NCBI RefSeq assembly: GCF_004358325.1
Contig: NZ_CP037940.1
Location: forward strand, 1,054,001-1,118,000
Direction: 5' to 3'
Length of the DNA: 64,000 nt
Origin: Periweissella cryptocerci
Lineage (GTDB): Bacteria > Bacillota > Bacilli > Lactobacillales > Lactobacillaceae
Shown: positions 40,100 through 51,703 of the stretch, in pieces
Layout of the letters: every line of letters begins with the position of its first letter
Numbering within the stretch: the first letter of the stretch is position 1
The notes under the pieces: model-generated
Database searches by the model: none
What the model saw: only the letters and a program-made list of their open reading frames with translations
Told to the model about the DNA's origin: nothing
Program-made: the position numbers and the translations under genes

Positions 40100-40140
40100 A
40101 GATATAATCTTACAATTAATTCAGCACATCGTCAACAAGT
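40100..40140 (-). promoter_or_regulatory. possible second, distal rRNA promoter
   Basis: Leftward TTGACG, 17 nt, then TAAGAT, about 100 nt upstream of the proximal promoter, as in tandem rrn P1/P2 pairs. The -10 is a poor match. The remaining AT-rich stretch, 40141-40588, shows no gene or site I can support. Confidence 0.45.
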
Positions 40141-40588
40141 AATTCACAAAAAAAACACACTTTTTGACCGCGTTTTCATTAAACGTTTTACAACCATTAA
40201 TATATCAACGATTCGGCATGTCCATCAGGAAATAAAAACATATATTTCCTTGAAAACGAACGCAATTCTAGTATCAAAACATTCCCCAAATTCATATTTT
40301 CTCGCACCTATTAGCACCGTTTATTTGAGTTTTACGCGTGTAATCGCCATAAATTTATATAATTATTGTGCTAACATGCTGGATAACTAACTAAAATGTG
40401 TAGCATGAACATCACTTAATCAATCTGCTGCGTCCATTTTTCGTAGATTTTTTCGGGTAATCACAAAGTAACTGATTGATTGAAACCTCACTAACACTTG
40501 TCATTCATCTTTTTAAGAACACATACTCCACCAGCTATGCGTTAGTGTGTTAATAAGACACGCGTAGTAATATGCATTCAATAGCAAT

Positions 40589-40623
40589 AAAAAAAGCTGG
40601 CATCCATGTGGACATCAGCTTTT
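40589..40623 (-). terminator. lysS terminator
   Basis: Leftward AAAAGCTG-at-GTCCACATGGAT-gc-CAGCTTTTTTT, 13 nt after the stop. Confidence 0.9.
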
Positions 40624-40635
40624 ACATATAAATTA

Positions 40636-42201
<1,566 letters not shown>

Positions 42202-42227
42202 TCATCAATAAAATTAAAATCAGCCGG

Positions 42228-43226
42228 TTACAGTACGCTTTGCGCTTCACGGGCTAACGTCTGCTCCAGAAAATCATCAAATAAATCCGTCATTTCTTGT
42301 TGCGTATGGCATTCATTCAGTGCCGCCTTGGTACGCGCCGCCCGTGGAATCCCTTTTAAATAATATGAAGCTTGTGAGCGGAAATCGTAAACGCCAACTT
42401 CTTCACCCTTCAAATCAACTAACTTACCTAAATGATTCTTGGCCAACTCAATTTTATCCATGGCAGTCGGTTCCGGTAATAATTCCCCGGTTGCTAAATA
42501 TTGTTCAGTCCGTTTGAGAAGCCATGGATTGCCTAAAGCTGCACGACCAATCATTGCTGCATCGGCGCCCACTTCTTCAAGCATTCGTTTGGCATCTTCT
42601 GGTGATTTGATGTCCCCATTACCAATAAATGGAATCGTCAATTCTTGGGCAACGGCATGTAAGACGTTCCAGTCAGCCTCACCCGTATAACCTTGTTTGC
42701 GTGTTCGACCATGCATAGCTACGGCAGCAGCCCCAGCCCGTTCCGCAGCAAGAGCATTTTCAACGGCAAAGACATGCGCATCGTCCCAGCCAATCCGTTG
42801 CTTAACCGTCACCGGCTTATCGACGGCGTCAACGACTGCAGCAACCATTTCATAAATTTTATTCGGGTCTAGTAACCACCGGGCACCCGCTTCATTGCGC
42901 GTAACTTTGGGTACAGGGCATCCCATATTAATATCAATAATATCGGCATCGGTATTTTGATCAATAAACTTCGCCGCTTCAACTAACCCGGCTTTCGTGC
43001 CCCCAAAAATCTGAATACTCATAGGGTGTTCCATTTTATCAATCGTCAACATCGACAACGTTTTTTGATTTTCATGCATCAAGCCTTGATCAGAAATCAT
43101 TTCACAGACGACTAAGCCCGCCCCAAATTGTTTTGAAATCACCCGAAATGCTGAGTTGGTTACCCCAGCCATTGGTGCCACCACAACTTGATTGGGAATA
43201 GTGACATCACCAATTTTCCATTCCAT
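42228..43226 (-). CDS. dusB: tRNA-dihydrouridine synthase B
   Basis: The 332-aa flavoenzyme reduces uridines in the tRNA D-loop. TIM-barrel start VVAPMAGVTNSAFRVI, active-site cysteine in DINMGCPVPKVTRNEAG, then KQRIGWDD, HGRTRKQGYTGEADW and IGNGDI. It lies between hslO and lysS, as in Bacillus and lactobacilli. ATG at 43226 with AGGATAGG upstream; a GTG directly before it is an alternative. Confidence 0.95.
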   Translation of the reverse strand: MEWKIGDVTIPNQVVVAPMAGVTNSAFRVISKQFGAGLVVCEMISDQGLMHENQKTLSMLTIDKMEHPMSIQIFGGTKAGLVEAAKFIDQNTDADIIDINMGCPVPKVTRNEAGARWLLDPNKIYEMVAAVVDAVDKPVTVKQRIGWDDAHVFAVENALAAERAGAAAVAMHGRTRKQGYTGEADWNVLHAVAQELTIPFIGNGDIKSPEDAKRMLEEVGADAAMIGRAALGNPWLLKRTEQYLATGELLPEPTAMDKIELAKNHLGKLVDLKGEEVGVYDFRSQASYYLKGIPRAARTKAALNECHTQQEMTDLFDDFLEQTLAREAQSVL

Positions 43227-43253
43227 CACAACATACCTATCCTTTTGCTTAGA

Positions 43254-44135
43254 CTACTTTTGGTTCGCTAAAATTTGCTTTAAATCAGCTTCACTGTATT
43301 CATACTTATTTTCACAGAATTGGCAGACGACTTGGGCACCGTGGTCTTCATCAATAATTTCCTGCAAATCACTGGCTGGCAATGAAGCCATCCGTTCCGC
43401 AAATTTTTCCTTTGAACAATCGCATTCAAACTTAACTGGTACTTTATCAATGAAGTTAACTTGTCCTTCACCAAACAAGAATTCCAAAATGCTTTCTGGC
43501 GTGTGCCCATCTAATAACATCTTTGACAGCAATGGCATCTCACCAAGTTTCTTTTCCAATGCTGAAATCGCATCATCTTCAGCGCCTGGCAACAATTGCA
43601 CTAAGAACCCACCAGCGGCGCCAATCGTAAAGTCAGGATTTACAAAAACTGAAACCCCCACCGCAGAAGGAATTTGTTCTGACTTAGCCAAATAGTACGT
43701 GAAATCATCACCAATTTCACCTGAAGACAAAGGTACTTGACCAGTGAAAGGATCACCAAATCCTTGATCCTTAGTAACCGTGATAAACCCATCAGTTCCA
43801 ACCGCAGCTGCCACGTCAATGTGACCCACTGATTTTGGTTCCAAATTTACGTGTGGATTTTGAATGTAGCCTTTGACAATTCCGTTAGCTGTCCCATCGA
43901 CAACAATCCCGCCAACTGGGCCACCGCCATCGATTTTTACGGTCATTTCATCATCACCTTTCAAGACTGATGATGCTAATAATAACGTTCCCGTTAAAGT
44001 TCGGCCTAACGCAGCTGACGCAGATGCCCACGTATCATGCCGTTTTTGGGCTTCGGCAACGAGATTGGTCGTAGTTACTGCGTAGGCACGGAAATTACCG
44101 TCTTCCGTGACACTTTTAATTAAATAATCTTCCAT
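43254..44135 (-). CDS. hslO: redox-regulated chaperone Hsp33
   Basis: The 293-aa chaperone is switched on by oxidative unfolding. N-terminal AYAVTTTNLVAEAQKRH and the C-terminal zinc site with cysteines in FECDCSKEKF and VVCQFCENKY (CxC and CxxC) are complete. First gene of the hslO-dusB-lysS unit. A 22-bp dyad overlaps its putative promoter. GGAAGAGG lies upstream of the ATG. Confidence 0.96.
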   Translation of the reverse strand: MEDYLIKSVTEDGNFRAYAVTTTNLVAEAQKRHDTWASASAALGRTLTGTLLLASSVLKGDDEMTVKIDGGGPVGGIVVDGTANGIVKGYIQNPHVNLEPKSVGHIDVAAAVGTDGFITVTKDQGFGDPFTGQVPLSSGEIGDDFTYYLAKSEQIPSAVGVSVFVNPDFTIGAAGGFLVQLLPGAEDDAISALEKKLGEMPLLSKMLLDGHTPESILEFLFGEGQVNFIDKVPVKFECDCSKEKFAERMASLPASDLQEIIDEDHGAQVVCQFCENKYEYSEADLKQILANQK

Positions 44136-44172
44136 AATTGGCCTCTTCCGATTCTATATTCTGTGTACAAGT

Positions 44173-44194
44173 ATATCAAATTTAAGTTTGATAT
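44173..44194 (-). promoter_or_regulatory. hslO promoter region with operator-like dyad
   Basis: ATATCAAA-6 nt-TTTGATAT (44173-44194). The leftward -10 candidate TATACT overlaps its left end, about 35 nt before the hslO start. The bound factor is unknown. Confidence 0.5.
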
Positions 44195-44246
44195 TACGAA
44201 ACAAACTTCAGTTTTCCGATATTAACCCGTATAGATTACGATAAAA

Positions 44247-44986
44247 GGCTAAAATTTTTCTAGCGTGGAATTTGGATATGTGTCTCAGATTGATTCCCAC
44301 TGCGAGGCTGGAACCAGTCTGGACACCGTGATGGAAGACAAGCATTTGAAGCCACAGTGCGGTCTTCAAATGTTTTGCGAGCTTTGGTTTCCGCTAACGC
44401 GGCATCTTCACAAATCCATAATCAGTAACGAAACCCGTTACTGATTATGCCATCACGGTGCGAGCTAAAGTCCAGCCTGGTTCCAGCCTCTTCGTTAGTT
44501 TGCGTAGATATTCTGACTAGTAATATGCCGTAATCCTTGTCGTTACAAGTTTAGCGGTAATCAATAGTTCAACGCTTATCTAGCGGAGTGACTGAAAATC
44601 ACATTGTGGCCACCAGGCTTTACACCGAAATGGGACGTGACACCACGTGTCGGGTTTGTCGCTGAGGGTAGAGCCGAGCGGACCTTATTTGTCCAGCGTA
44701 GCTACAAATGTGAGCAGTCTTTTTGCTTTAGCATTAGACTGCCAGCTATCCCGAATTGCCCAAGACAGACATTCAGCCTGGAAGGCTAATCTAATCGGGT
44801 TTTGATTAGATTCAGTTGTTTGTTGAAAACAAACTGCTGGAATGTTTTGCGTTGCCGTACCTCAGGCATAAGCACGTGGCTTGGGCATGTGCTTCCATTT
44901 CGGTGCACAATGTGATTTTCAGTCACGCAGTGGCATCATACATCTCATCACATTTTATAAATTCCACGTCAGACGAAATAGGACCC
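44247..44986 (+). repeat. structured intergenic repeat, copy R7 (type B, two modules)
   Basis: A near-copy of R6. Closing stem of module 2 at 44592-44608 with 44906-44922, the same perfect 17 bp. The internal hairpin TGGCT/AGCCA of R6 is TGCT/AGCA here: one pair lost from both arms. It has a 37-nt insertion after GAGGGTAGA (near 44670-44710). Together with the ftsH terminator it fills the gap between hslO and ftsH. Confidence 0.88.
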
Positions 44987-44987
44987 A

Positions 44988-45041
44988 TAAAAAAATAGTT
45001 CGATTTCGCCTTATCGGAATAAGAGCGAAATCGAACTATTT
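44988..45041 (-). terminator. ftsH terminator
   Basis: Perfect 17-bp arms AAATAGTTCGATTTCGC / GCGAAATCGAACTATTT with a 14-nt loop and a T7 tract that abuts repeat R7. Confidence 0.92.
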
Positions 45042-45124
45042 GGCATGGCACAAATGGCTAAAACCAGTTGTCCCATCTTTATTAACTATTTAGTTATGCC
45101 TGTTCTAACTTGAAAGACTTGTGG

Positions 45125-47253
45125 TTAAGCTTGTGGTTCATCGTTAGAATCAGAAGCTTGTGATTCAGTTGGTGCATCACTTGATGGTGTATCAGGTGTT
45201 GCAGTTTCTGAATCAACAGTTTCTTCACCGTCAGTTTGGGCGTATTCAGCTGCTTGTTGGGCATCCTTTTCGGCAAACTTGGCTTTGGCTTCTTCAAAAG
45301 TTGAAGCCTTAGCTTCTTCGGCAGCTTCCTTCGCTAAGAAATCAGCTGGCATTTGACCATTTTCAAACAAGCTCTTGATTTCCTTAGCATCAAGCGTTTC
45401 GTACTTGAGCAAGGCTTCAGCAATTGCTTTGTGTTGATCACGGTGTGTTTCAATGATTTCCTTGGCTTGCGTGCCGTAAAGCCTTCCGTAGAGATGCGAC
45501 GAACTTCTTCGTCAATCAATTGGGAAGTTGCTTGTGAGAATGGTGCATTACCACCATATTGTTCACCAGCAAACATTGCGCCACCACCTTCAAGTTGAAC
45601 CATACCCAACTTGTCAGACATCCCGTATTGCGTAACCATGGCACGTGCAATACCAGTTGCTTGTTGGAAGTCATTTGAAGCTCCCGATGATTGTTGGTTG
45701 AAGATAATTTCTTCAGCCGCGCGACCACCCATCAAACCAGCGATTTGATCCATGGCGTCATCCTTGTTCAACAACATTTGATCTTCCTTAGGCAAGACAA
45801 TGGCGTAACCGCCGGCGCGTCCACGTGGCACAATCGTTACCTTGTGAACGACACGCGCATTACTTAACACCATCCCAACAAGGGCGTGACCAGCTTCGTG
45901 GTACGCAACTGTTTCACGTTCGTGGGTTGAGATAACGCGATTCTTCTTAGCAGGACCAGCAATCACCCGATCTTCAGCTTCATCAAGATCAGAAGCATCA
46001 ATCGTCTTCTTGTTACGACGAGCAGCTAATAAGGCGGCTTCGTTCAACAAGTTTTCAAGGTCAGCACCAACGAACCCAGGGGTTTGTTGGGCAATCACAG
46101 CCAAGTCAACATCATCTGCTAATGGCTTGTTCTTAGCGTGAACCTTCAAGATTGCTTCACGGCCCTTAACATCAGGTGCACCAACAAGAATCTTCCGGTC
46201 AAAACGACCTGGACGCAGCAAAGCTGGATCCAAGACATCGGCCCGGTTGGTAGCAGCCATCACGATAACTGATTCTGAATCGGCGAACCCATCCATTTCA
46301 ATCAACATTTGGTTAAGTGTTTGTTCACGTTCATCGTTACCGCCACCCATTCCTGAGCCACGCTTACGACCAATGGCATCAATTTCATCAATGAAGATGA
46401 TTGATGGTGCCGTCTTCTTAGCATTTTCAAACAGATCACGGACACGTGAGGCACCAACCCCAACGAACATTTCCACGAAGTCTGAACCAGAAATTGAGTA
46501 GAACGGTACACCGGCTTCACCGGCAACGGCTTTGGCAAGCAAAGTCTTACCAGTACCTGGAGGCCCTTCGAGCAAGACACCCGATGGAATTCGTGCGCCT
46601 AGTCCCAAGAACTTCTTAGGGTCCTTCAAGAAATCAACAACTTCAACCAGTTCTTGTTTTTCTTCTTCGGCACCCGCAACATCAGAGAAACGAATCTTAT
46701 TAGACTTAGGATCAGCTGGCTTGGCTTTGGACTTACCAAAGTTCATTACGCCGCCTTTACCACCGCCACCACCTTGTCCAGCTTGACTCATCATCAAGTA
46801 GAACAAACCGATTAAGATAATCATTGGTACAATCGTAATCAAAATATTACTCAAGATACCAGATGATTGGGCTTTAACCGTTTCTTGGGCTTTGCCGTCT
46901 TTAGCAGCCTGATGAATGTCTTTGATAACTGGATCATTACCTAAGACTGTGGTTGTAAAGTTAGTATATTTTTGCGACTTAGTACCACCAAAAATCGAAG
47001 GCGTTTTGCTTTTAACTTCAATCGCCTTCTTGTAACTACCGGTAACCTTGTAGACCCCGTTAGTTGGTTGGATTTCGTACTTTTTCACGGCACCTTTTTG
47101 TAACTGCGTCGTGAATTTTGTTGCATTAATTTCTTGTGTAGCATTTTGTCCTTCGCCACCGGTAAAAAATGTAATTATCCCGATAACAGCGAAGAAGATA
47201 ATGATATATAAGAAAGAATTGCGGAATATACCATTATTCCGTCGATTATTCAT
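45125..47253 (-). CDS. ftsH: ATP-dependent zinc metalloprotease FtsH, frameshifted near C-terminus
   Basis: FtsH is a membrane AAA+ protease. Two N-terminal membrane helices (about residues 10-28 and 130-155), Walker [10 protein letters not shown], Walker [12 protein letters not shown], the arginine-finger region [14 protein letters not shown] and zinc site HEAGHAL are intact. After [10 protein letters not shown] the frame shifts at 45478-45480. The uncorrected frame reads on to a false stop at 45334. Adding one T to that TTT restores [12 protein letters not shown] and a normal acidic tail ending at 45125, about 709 aa. FtsH loss is usually harmful, so sequencing error is likely. GAGGAGG precedes the ATG. 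Confidence 0.9.
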
Positions 47254-47316
47254 ATTTGCCCTCCTCGGTTAGAGCTTTATTTTTAAACTTTATGGCTAGT
47301 AATATACCACACTTGA

Positions 47317-47892
47317 CTAATCTTGACTATTCAATGTTGCAGTATCTTCTGAAGTATAGATTTCAGGCTTCAAAACACCCACGTATGGTAAGTTGCGGTA
47401 AAGCTCCTTGTAATCAAGCCCATAGCCGACTACGAAAGCTTTAGGCACATCAAAACCGATGTAGTCAACGTTGGCTTCAACGACACGGCCTTCTTTTTTG
47501 TCTAACAAACTAGCGACCTTAACTGACTTAGCGCCACGTTCCATCAACAAGTCGATCATGAACTTCAACGTCCGACCAGTATCAACGATATCTTCCATAA
47601 TAATGATATCACGGCCGTTAACGTCGGTATTCAAATCCGTGCGCAACATAATTTCACCAGCTGAGGCAACCCCACCGTGGTAACTAGAAACATCGATGAA
47701 TTCAACTTCAGCGTATGAATCCATTTCCTTCATTACGTCAACTGTCCACAAAATTGCACCCTTCAAAACGGAAAGGATAATGGGGGTCTTATCAGCGTAA
47801 TCAGTTGCCAATTGTGTACCAACACGGTGAGCTGCTTCCTTGATATCTTCAACGCTGTACAAAACGCGTTCAATGTCGTTGTTCATAGTCAT
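47317..47892 (-). CDS. hpt: hypoxanthine-guanine phosphoribosyltransferase
   Basis: The 191-aa enzyme salvages hypoxanthine and guanine to IMP and GMP. PRPP-binding motif VIIMEDIVDTGRTL (seen as IIIMEDIVDTGRTLKF) and SVLKGAILWTVDVM are diagnostic. It lies between tilS and ftsH, the standard order in Firmicutes. The start at 47892 has AAGGAG 10 nt upstream; an ATG two codons later is possible. Confidence 0.96.
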   Translation of the reverse strand: MTMNNDIERVLYSVEDIKEAAHRVGTQLATDYADKTPIILSVLKGAILWTVDVMKEMDSYAEVEFIDVSSYHGGVASAGEIMLRTDLNTDVNGRDIIIMEDIVDTGRTLKFMIDLLMERGAKSVKVASLLDKKEGRVVEANVDYIGFDVPKAFVVGYGLDYKELYRNLPYVGVLKPEIYTSEDTATLNSQD

Positions 47893-47934
47893 CTGACAAA
47901 TTCTCCTTCTTAGTTACACTTCCAAAATATGCCA

Positions 47935-49287
47935 TTACGGCTCTTGTTTGTTTGCTGGAATATATTTTAAACGATAGTTAGTTGGTGTATCCTGCCATGC
48001 TTGTTTGTACGGTAATACCCACAAAACTGCTTGTTGCTGCGTTACTACTAGCGGAATCGCATCACGCAAATACTGTGGAACTTTCGCATCAATCAAAACT
48101 TGTTTCACTTTTTGATGCCCATTTTGAATTGCTAGACGATCACCGGCTTGGCGACCGCGAATCAGCAATGGTAATTGTTCATCGCGAAGGTACACGTCAA
48201 GATGTTGCACGCTATCTGGTAATTCCGGTTCATCATTTGTAATTAAATCCATGGCAAATTTGCTTCCATCAGAAAGTAAATACCACTCCTTCAATGTTAC
48301 CATAATTTGCCCAAATTGTTCGGAACTAATTTCCGAACTTTGTAATTGATGAATATTTAGTTGCTGATAATTTTTGACAACTTGTAAATTGGCATTCAAT
48401 TGCACCATTCCCGTCGGTTTTTTGGCATTATCGAACAACTGCTGAAGCTGGTCTAATTGATTTTGTTTAATACTTACTGCGGGTATTTCTTGTTTCAACC
48501 ATGCTTGGGCAACTGTTTGGAACCATGTTTTGGGAACTTGTCGCCAATCATTATCTTTTTTTAACTGGTCTAAGTAGATTTGTGTTTGGCCGGCCAGCAA
48601 TTTGTCCATTGCCGTTAATTGTTGTGCATAGTTGGCCAAATGTTCGACCGTGCGGGGATTTTCTGCGACTAATGCCGGTAAAATTTGGTGGCGGTAGCGA
48701 TTGCGGGCAAACTGCAAATCCTGATTGCTCTCATCTTCCATCCACTCAAGATGATGCTCCTGTGCATATGTGATTAAGTCTGCTTTAGTTATGTTTAGCA
48801 GTGGGCGCACAACCTGAACGTGCGCATTAAGTGGGCGCTGCCACGCAATACCGGTTAATTGTTGCCAATCCCCGCCCCGCGTTAATTTCATCAGCAGTGT
48901 TTCAGCTTGATCATTTGCATGGTGGGCCGTTAGAACTTTGGTAGCACCATACTGATCAGCCACTTGCGCAAAGAACGCATACCGAAAATCCCGGCCAGCC
49001 AATTCAATACCTTGCTGCGGCTGTTGTGCTTTGGACCATTTCTTTGTAACAAATTCAAAGCCATACTGCTGAGCGACTTGCTGAACAAATTGCGCTTCCT
49101 CGGCACCCCTAGGTCGTAATTGGTGATCAACGTGCGCCACAATCACTTTAGGTTGTGGTTGTAACCGCGACAAGAGCCGTAGCAGTACTTGAGAGTCGAC
49201 ACCAGCCGAGGCAGCGACTACCAAAGTATCGCTGGCGCTAAACAATTGCTGCGCACTAATATTCTGTTTTAATTGTTGTAACACCAT
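47935..49287 (-). CDS. tilS: tRNA(Ile)-lysidine synthetase
   Basis: The 450-aa enzyme converts cytidine-34 of tRNA-Ile(CAU) to lysidine. The PP-loop reads VVAASAGVDSQVLL, with Ala in place of the usual first Gly of SGGxDS. Further support: AHVDHQLRPRGAEEAQF, ELAGRDFRYAFF, HHANDQAETLLM and the C-terminal domain with IRGRQAGDRLAI. It lies 42 bp before hpt. The order divIC-tilS-hpt-ftsH is conserved, but the usual S1-domain gene yabR before tilS is missing. Confidence 0.95.
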   Translation of the reverse strand: MVLQQLKQNISAQQLFSASDTLVVAASAGVDSQVLLRLLSRLQPQPKVIVAHVDHQLRPRGAEEAQFVQQVAQQYGFEFVTKKWSKAQQPQQGIELAGRDFRYAFFAQVADQYGATKVLTAHHANDQAETLLMKLTRGGDWQQLTGIAWQRPLNAHVQVVRPLLNITKADLITYAQEHHLEWMEDESNQDLQFARNRYRHQILPALVAENPRTVEHLANYAQQLTAMDKLLAGQTQIYLDQLKKDNDWRQVPKTWFQTVAQAWLKQEIPAVSIKQNQLDQLQQLFDNAKKPTGMVQLNANLQVVKNYQQLNIHQLQSSEISSEQFGQIMVTLKEWYLLSDGSKFAMDLITNDEPELPDSVQHLDVYLRDEQLPLLIRGRQAGDRLAIQNGHQKVKQVLIDAKVPQYLRDAIPLVVTQQQAVLWVLPYKQAWQDTPTNYRLKYIPANKQEP

Positions 49288-49388
49288 CGCTTACGTCCTT
49301 AACGTGTGGCTTAACCACTGATATTTAGCAGTTGCACCACACTTCTTATACAACAAAAGCCACGGTTCCCCGCAGCTCTAGTCATTTA

Positions 49389-49769
49389 TTATTTGTCTGA
49401 ATTTGGATCTGAATTTGGCAAGTTATACACCACTTCGCCTTTTTTCGTGTACATGTATTTGTCACGGATTAATTCTTGTAAGTAGTTATCGTCGTGGAGT
49501 AAATCCACTTGTTTTTGTAGCGTTTGATTCGTGGCTTTGGCTTTCACCACGCCACTATTAATAGTCGCAATCTGTTGATTAACTTCATGCAAACGAATCA
49601 GCTTGTAACCAACACTAAACAAACATATTAGTAACACCGCAACCGTCACTAAACGAATATTGCGGCGCCGCCGATAGTGAATTCGCCGATAGTAAGCTTC
49701 TCGATTACTATTAGCACCAGCTGCGTTCCGCACGGATTTTGCATAATTTGAATTTAATTTGATATCCAT
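49389..49769 (-). CDS. divIC: septum formation initiator DivIC
   Basis: The 126-aa bitopic protein has a basic N-terminal tail (YYRRIHYRRRRNIR), one membrane helix (about residues 40-56) and an extracellular coiled coil (about 60-95). YLQELIRDKYMYTKKGEVVYNLP is the typical FtsB/DivIC end. It works with FtsL and DivIB in the divisome. Position after rqcP supports the name. Confidence 0.9.
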   Translation of the reverse strand: MDIKLNSNYAKSVRNAAGANSNREAYYRRIHYRRRRNIRLVTVAVLLICLFSVGYKLIRLHEVNQQIATINSGVVKAKATNQTLQKQVDLLHDDNYLQELIRDKYMYTKKGEVVYNLPNSDPNSDK

Positions 49770-49852
49770 CCGTGTGCTCCTTCAACCTATCATCGTCCGC
49801 GAAGAACTTGTTTATTGTTGCAATCAACTACTAAATCAATACTCACATTCTA

Positions 49853-50128
49853 TCACGATTCGGCATTAAAATCTTGTTCGTAATCTTCTTTTAATACTTC
49901 GTAAAGCTTCTCAGCATCTTCTTTTTTTGTCGTTTCTAATAACGCTAAGACACGCACCGTCAATGTTTTGTTCCCAAAATGAATTTCCAACTCATCGTTA
50001 GTCATCAAATTTGTTGATGACTTGGCCTTCTTACCATTAACTAAAATCCGACCTTGATCAGAAATTTCTTTTGCGACACTCCGACGTTTGATGATTCGTG
50101 AAACTTTTAAAAATTTATCTAAACGCAT
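49853..50128 (-). CDS. rqcP: S4-domain RNA-binding protein RqcP (YabO/Hsp15-like)
   Basis: The 91-aa protein is one S4 domain: [36 protein letters not shown], then [10 protein letters not shown]. In Bacillus the orthologue stabilises tRNA on stalled 50S subunits with RqcH during alanine tailing. It lies between a flippase gene and divIC as in related genomes. Confidence 0.9.
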   Translation of the reverse strand: MRLDKFLKVSRIIKRRSVAKEISDQGRILVNGKKAKSSTNLMTNDELEIHFGNKTLTVRVLALLETTKKEDAEKLYEVLKEDYEQDFNAES

Positions 50129-50143
50129 TATCTTTCCTCACTT

Positions 50144-51703
50144 CTATTTGCGTGTCAAAAGGGCTACTAAACGTTCCCCTTTTGGCAACATTAATAATTC
50201 ATTTTCAGCAAGCATGTGCCATTTTACCGTTAAAATTAACATACTAGCCACGCCAACAAGCATCCCGACAATAATCGTTATCACCGTTAACCCCCGGCCA
50301 GTACCATATAAGTACTCAAGCCCATGTGCTATAAGTATAACAAATATTGCCATAATAAGCAGACTCGCAGTTAATTGACCAATAAATTTTTTACCAAATA
50401 GATTTTGGCGTAAGCTTGGTTGAAGTTGCAACCAAATGACAATGACCATCAAAACTAACGCCACCACCGTCGCCCAGCTCGCACCCATCAGCCCAAAGCT
50501 TCGCAACCACCACACATTTAAGAGGGCTTTACTAAGCAGTGCCACTACAATTCCGGCGACTAATACTTGGTAGCGGTCGATACTCTGGAGGACACTTGCT
50601 AACATCATAACAAACGACATCGCAATCACACTGACCATGTACACGCTTAACACTTGGCTATAATCCCGTGACCCAAATAACAACTGATTAATTTGGGGCA
50701 TTAGCGCAATTAAGCCCACTGTAGCCGCGCTCGCAAGCCATAAGCTTAATCGGAGCAAAGTTTGAATCATCGCTTGCATTTGCGCAATTTTTGCTTGTAA
50801 GAAAGCTTGGCGTAAATTAGGCAATAGCGACGTTCCAAACCCTGTGGCAACCACTAAACCTAATTGTACCAATGGCTGCGCGCGATCATAGATTCCTTTA
50901 GCATTCTTGGCTGCCAGCGAACTCATACCAAACTGAGTTAATCCATGTTTAACAGTAAATGAATCAATCAGTTGTAGCATGATTAATAGCGCCGCCACTG
51001 CACTAATCAGCATCCCTTCCGTCCAGAGACGTGGCCACAGGCGCACCTTTTGAACTGCCGGTGTACTTGGTTGCTGTAAGTACGTGTGCGTAGTTTTTAC
51101 GAAAAACAAACTCGCGACAATTCCAGCAATTGGTGCCGATGCCATCGCCCACATTCCCATGAAGTACACGTTCCAATGTTGGCGCATCGCCAAGTATGCC
51201 ACAACGATAATAATCACCACACGGACAACTTGTTCGCTAACTTGGGATAATGCCGTTGGTACCATATTCATTTGTCCCTGAGCTAGCCCGCGGCCAACCG
51301 ACAAGATTGGTAAACACAAAAACATCCAACTAACGGAACGTAAAATAGGCGCTAATTGCCCATCCCCCATACCATTAGCCATGATACCACTCGTCAAATA
51401 AACCAGCGCAAACAATCCAACACCTAGAATTGTCAGACCTTTAAATAACCGCCTAGCGACAGCTTGTTGTTCAGCAATGGTTGGTTGTTCAGCGACAATC
51501 TTTGAAATAAAGACTGGTAACCCATTGAGGGCAAATGTCATCCCGATACCATAAATTGGGTAAACTTGTTGGTAAACGTAAAACCCCGTATTTCCAACGA
51601 AATTTTCTAACGGCACCCGATAAACAGCACTCAATACTTTCGCAATTAAGGCTGCTAATGACAGCAAGACAGCCCCTTGCAGGACGCTTTGCTTATTTTT
51701 CAT
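50144..51703 (-). CDS. polysaccharide/lipid flippase of MATE-like MOP superfamily (YabM/SpoVB-like)
   Basis: The 519-aa protein has about 14 membrane helices. The N-terminal GAVLLSLAALIAKVLSAVYRVPLENFVG and GFYVYQQVYPIYGIGMTFALNGLPVFISK are typical of the SpoVB/YabM/MurJ-like polysaccharide transport family. The ATG at 51703 overlaps the end of mfd, with GAGGTGG upstream, so translation is coupled. It may flip lipid-linked cell-wall precursors; the exact substrate is not visible. Confidence 0.87.
   Translation of the reverse strand: MKNKQSVLQGAVLLSLAALIAKVLSAVYRVPLENFVGNTGFYVYQQVYPIYGIGMTFALNGLPVFISKIVAEQPTIAEQQAVARRLFKGLTILGVGLFALVYLTSGIMANGMGDGQLAPILRSVSWMFLCLPILSVGRGLAQGQMNMVPTALSQVSEQVVRVVIIIVVAYLAMRQHWNVYFMGMWAMASAPIAGIVASLFFVKTTHTYLQQPSTPAVQKVRLWPRLWTEGMLISAVAALLIMLQLIDSFTVKHGLTQFGMSSLAAKNAKGIYDRAQPLVQLGLVVATGFGTSLLPNLRQAFLQAKIAQMQAMIQTLLRLSLWLASAATVGLIALMPQINQLLFGSRDYSQVLSVYMVSVIAMSFVMMLASVLQSIDRYQVLVAGIVVALLSKALLNVWWLRSFGLMGASWATVVALVLMVIVIWLQLQPSLRQNLFGKKFIGQLTASLLIMAIFVILIAHGLEYLYGTGRGLTVITIIVGMLVGVASMLILTVKWHMLAENELLMLPKGERLVALLTRK

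Noticed and set aside
44604..45093. Short frames in R7 that match a frame in R6 (HKHVAWACASISVHN..)
   Set aside because: The matching peptides come from repeated DNA. Closing-stem and hairpin sequence is read as protein, with no ribosome site, and the frames end differently in the two copies.
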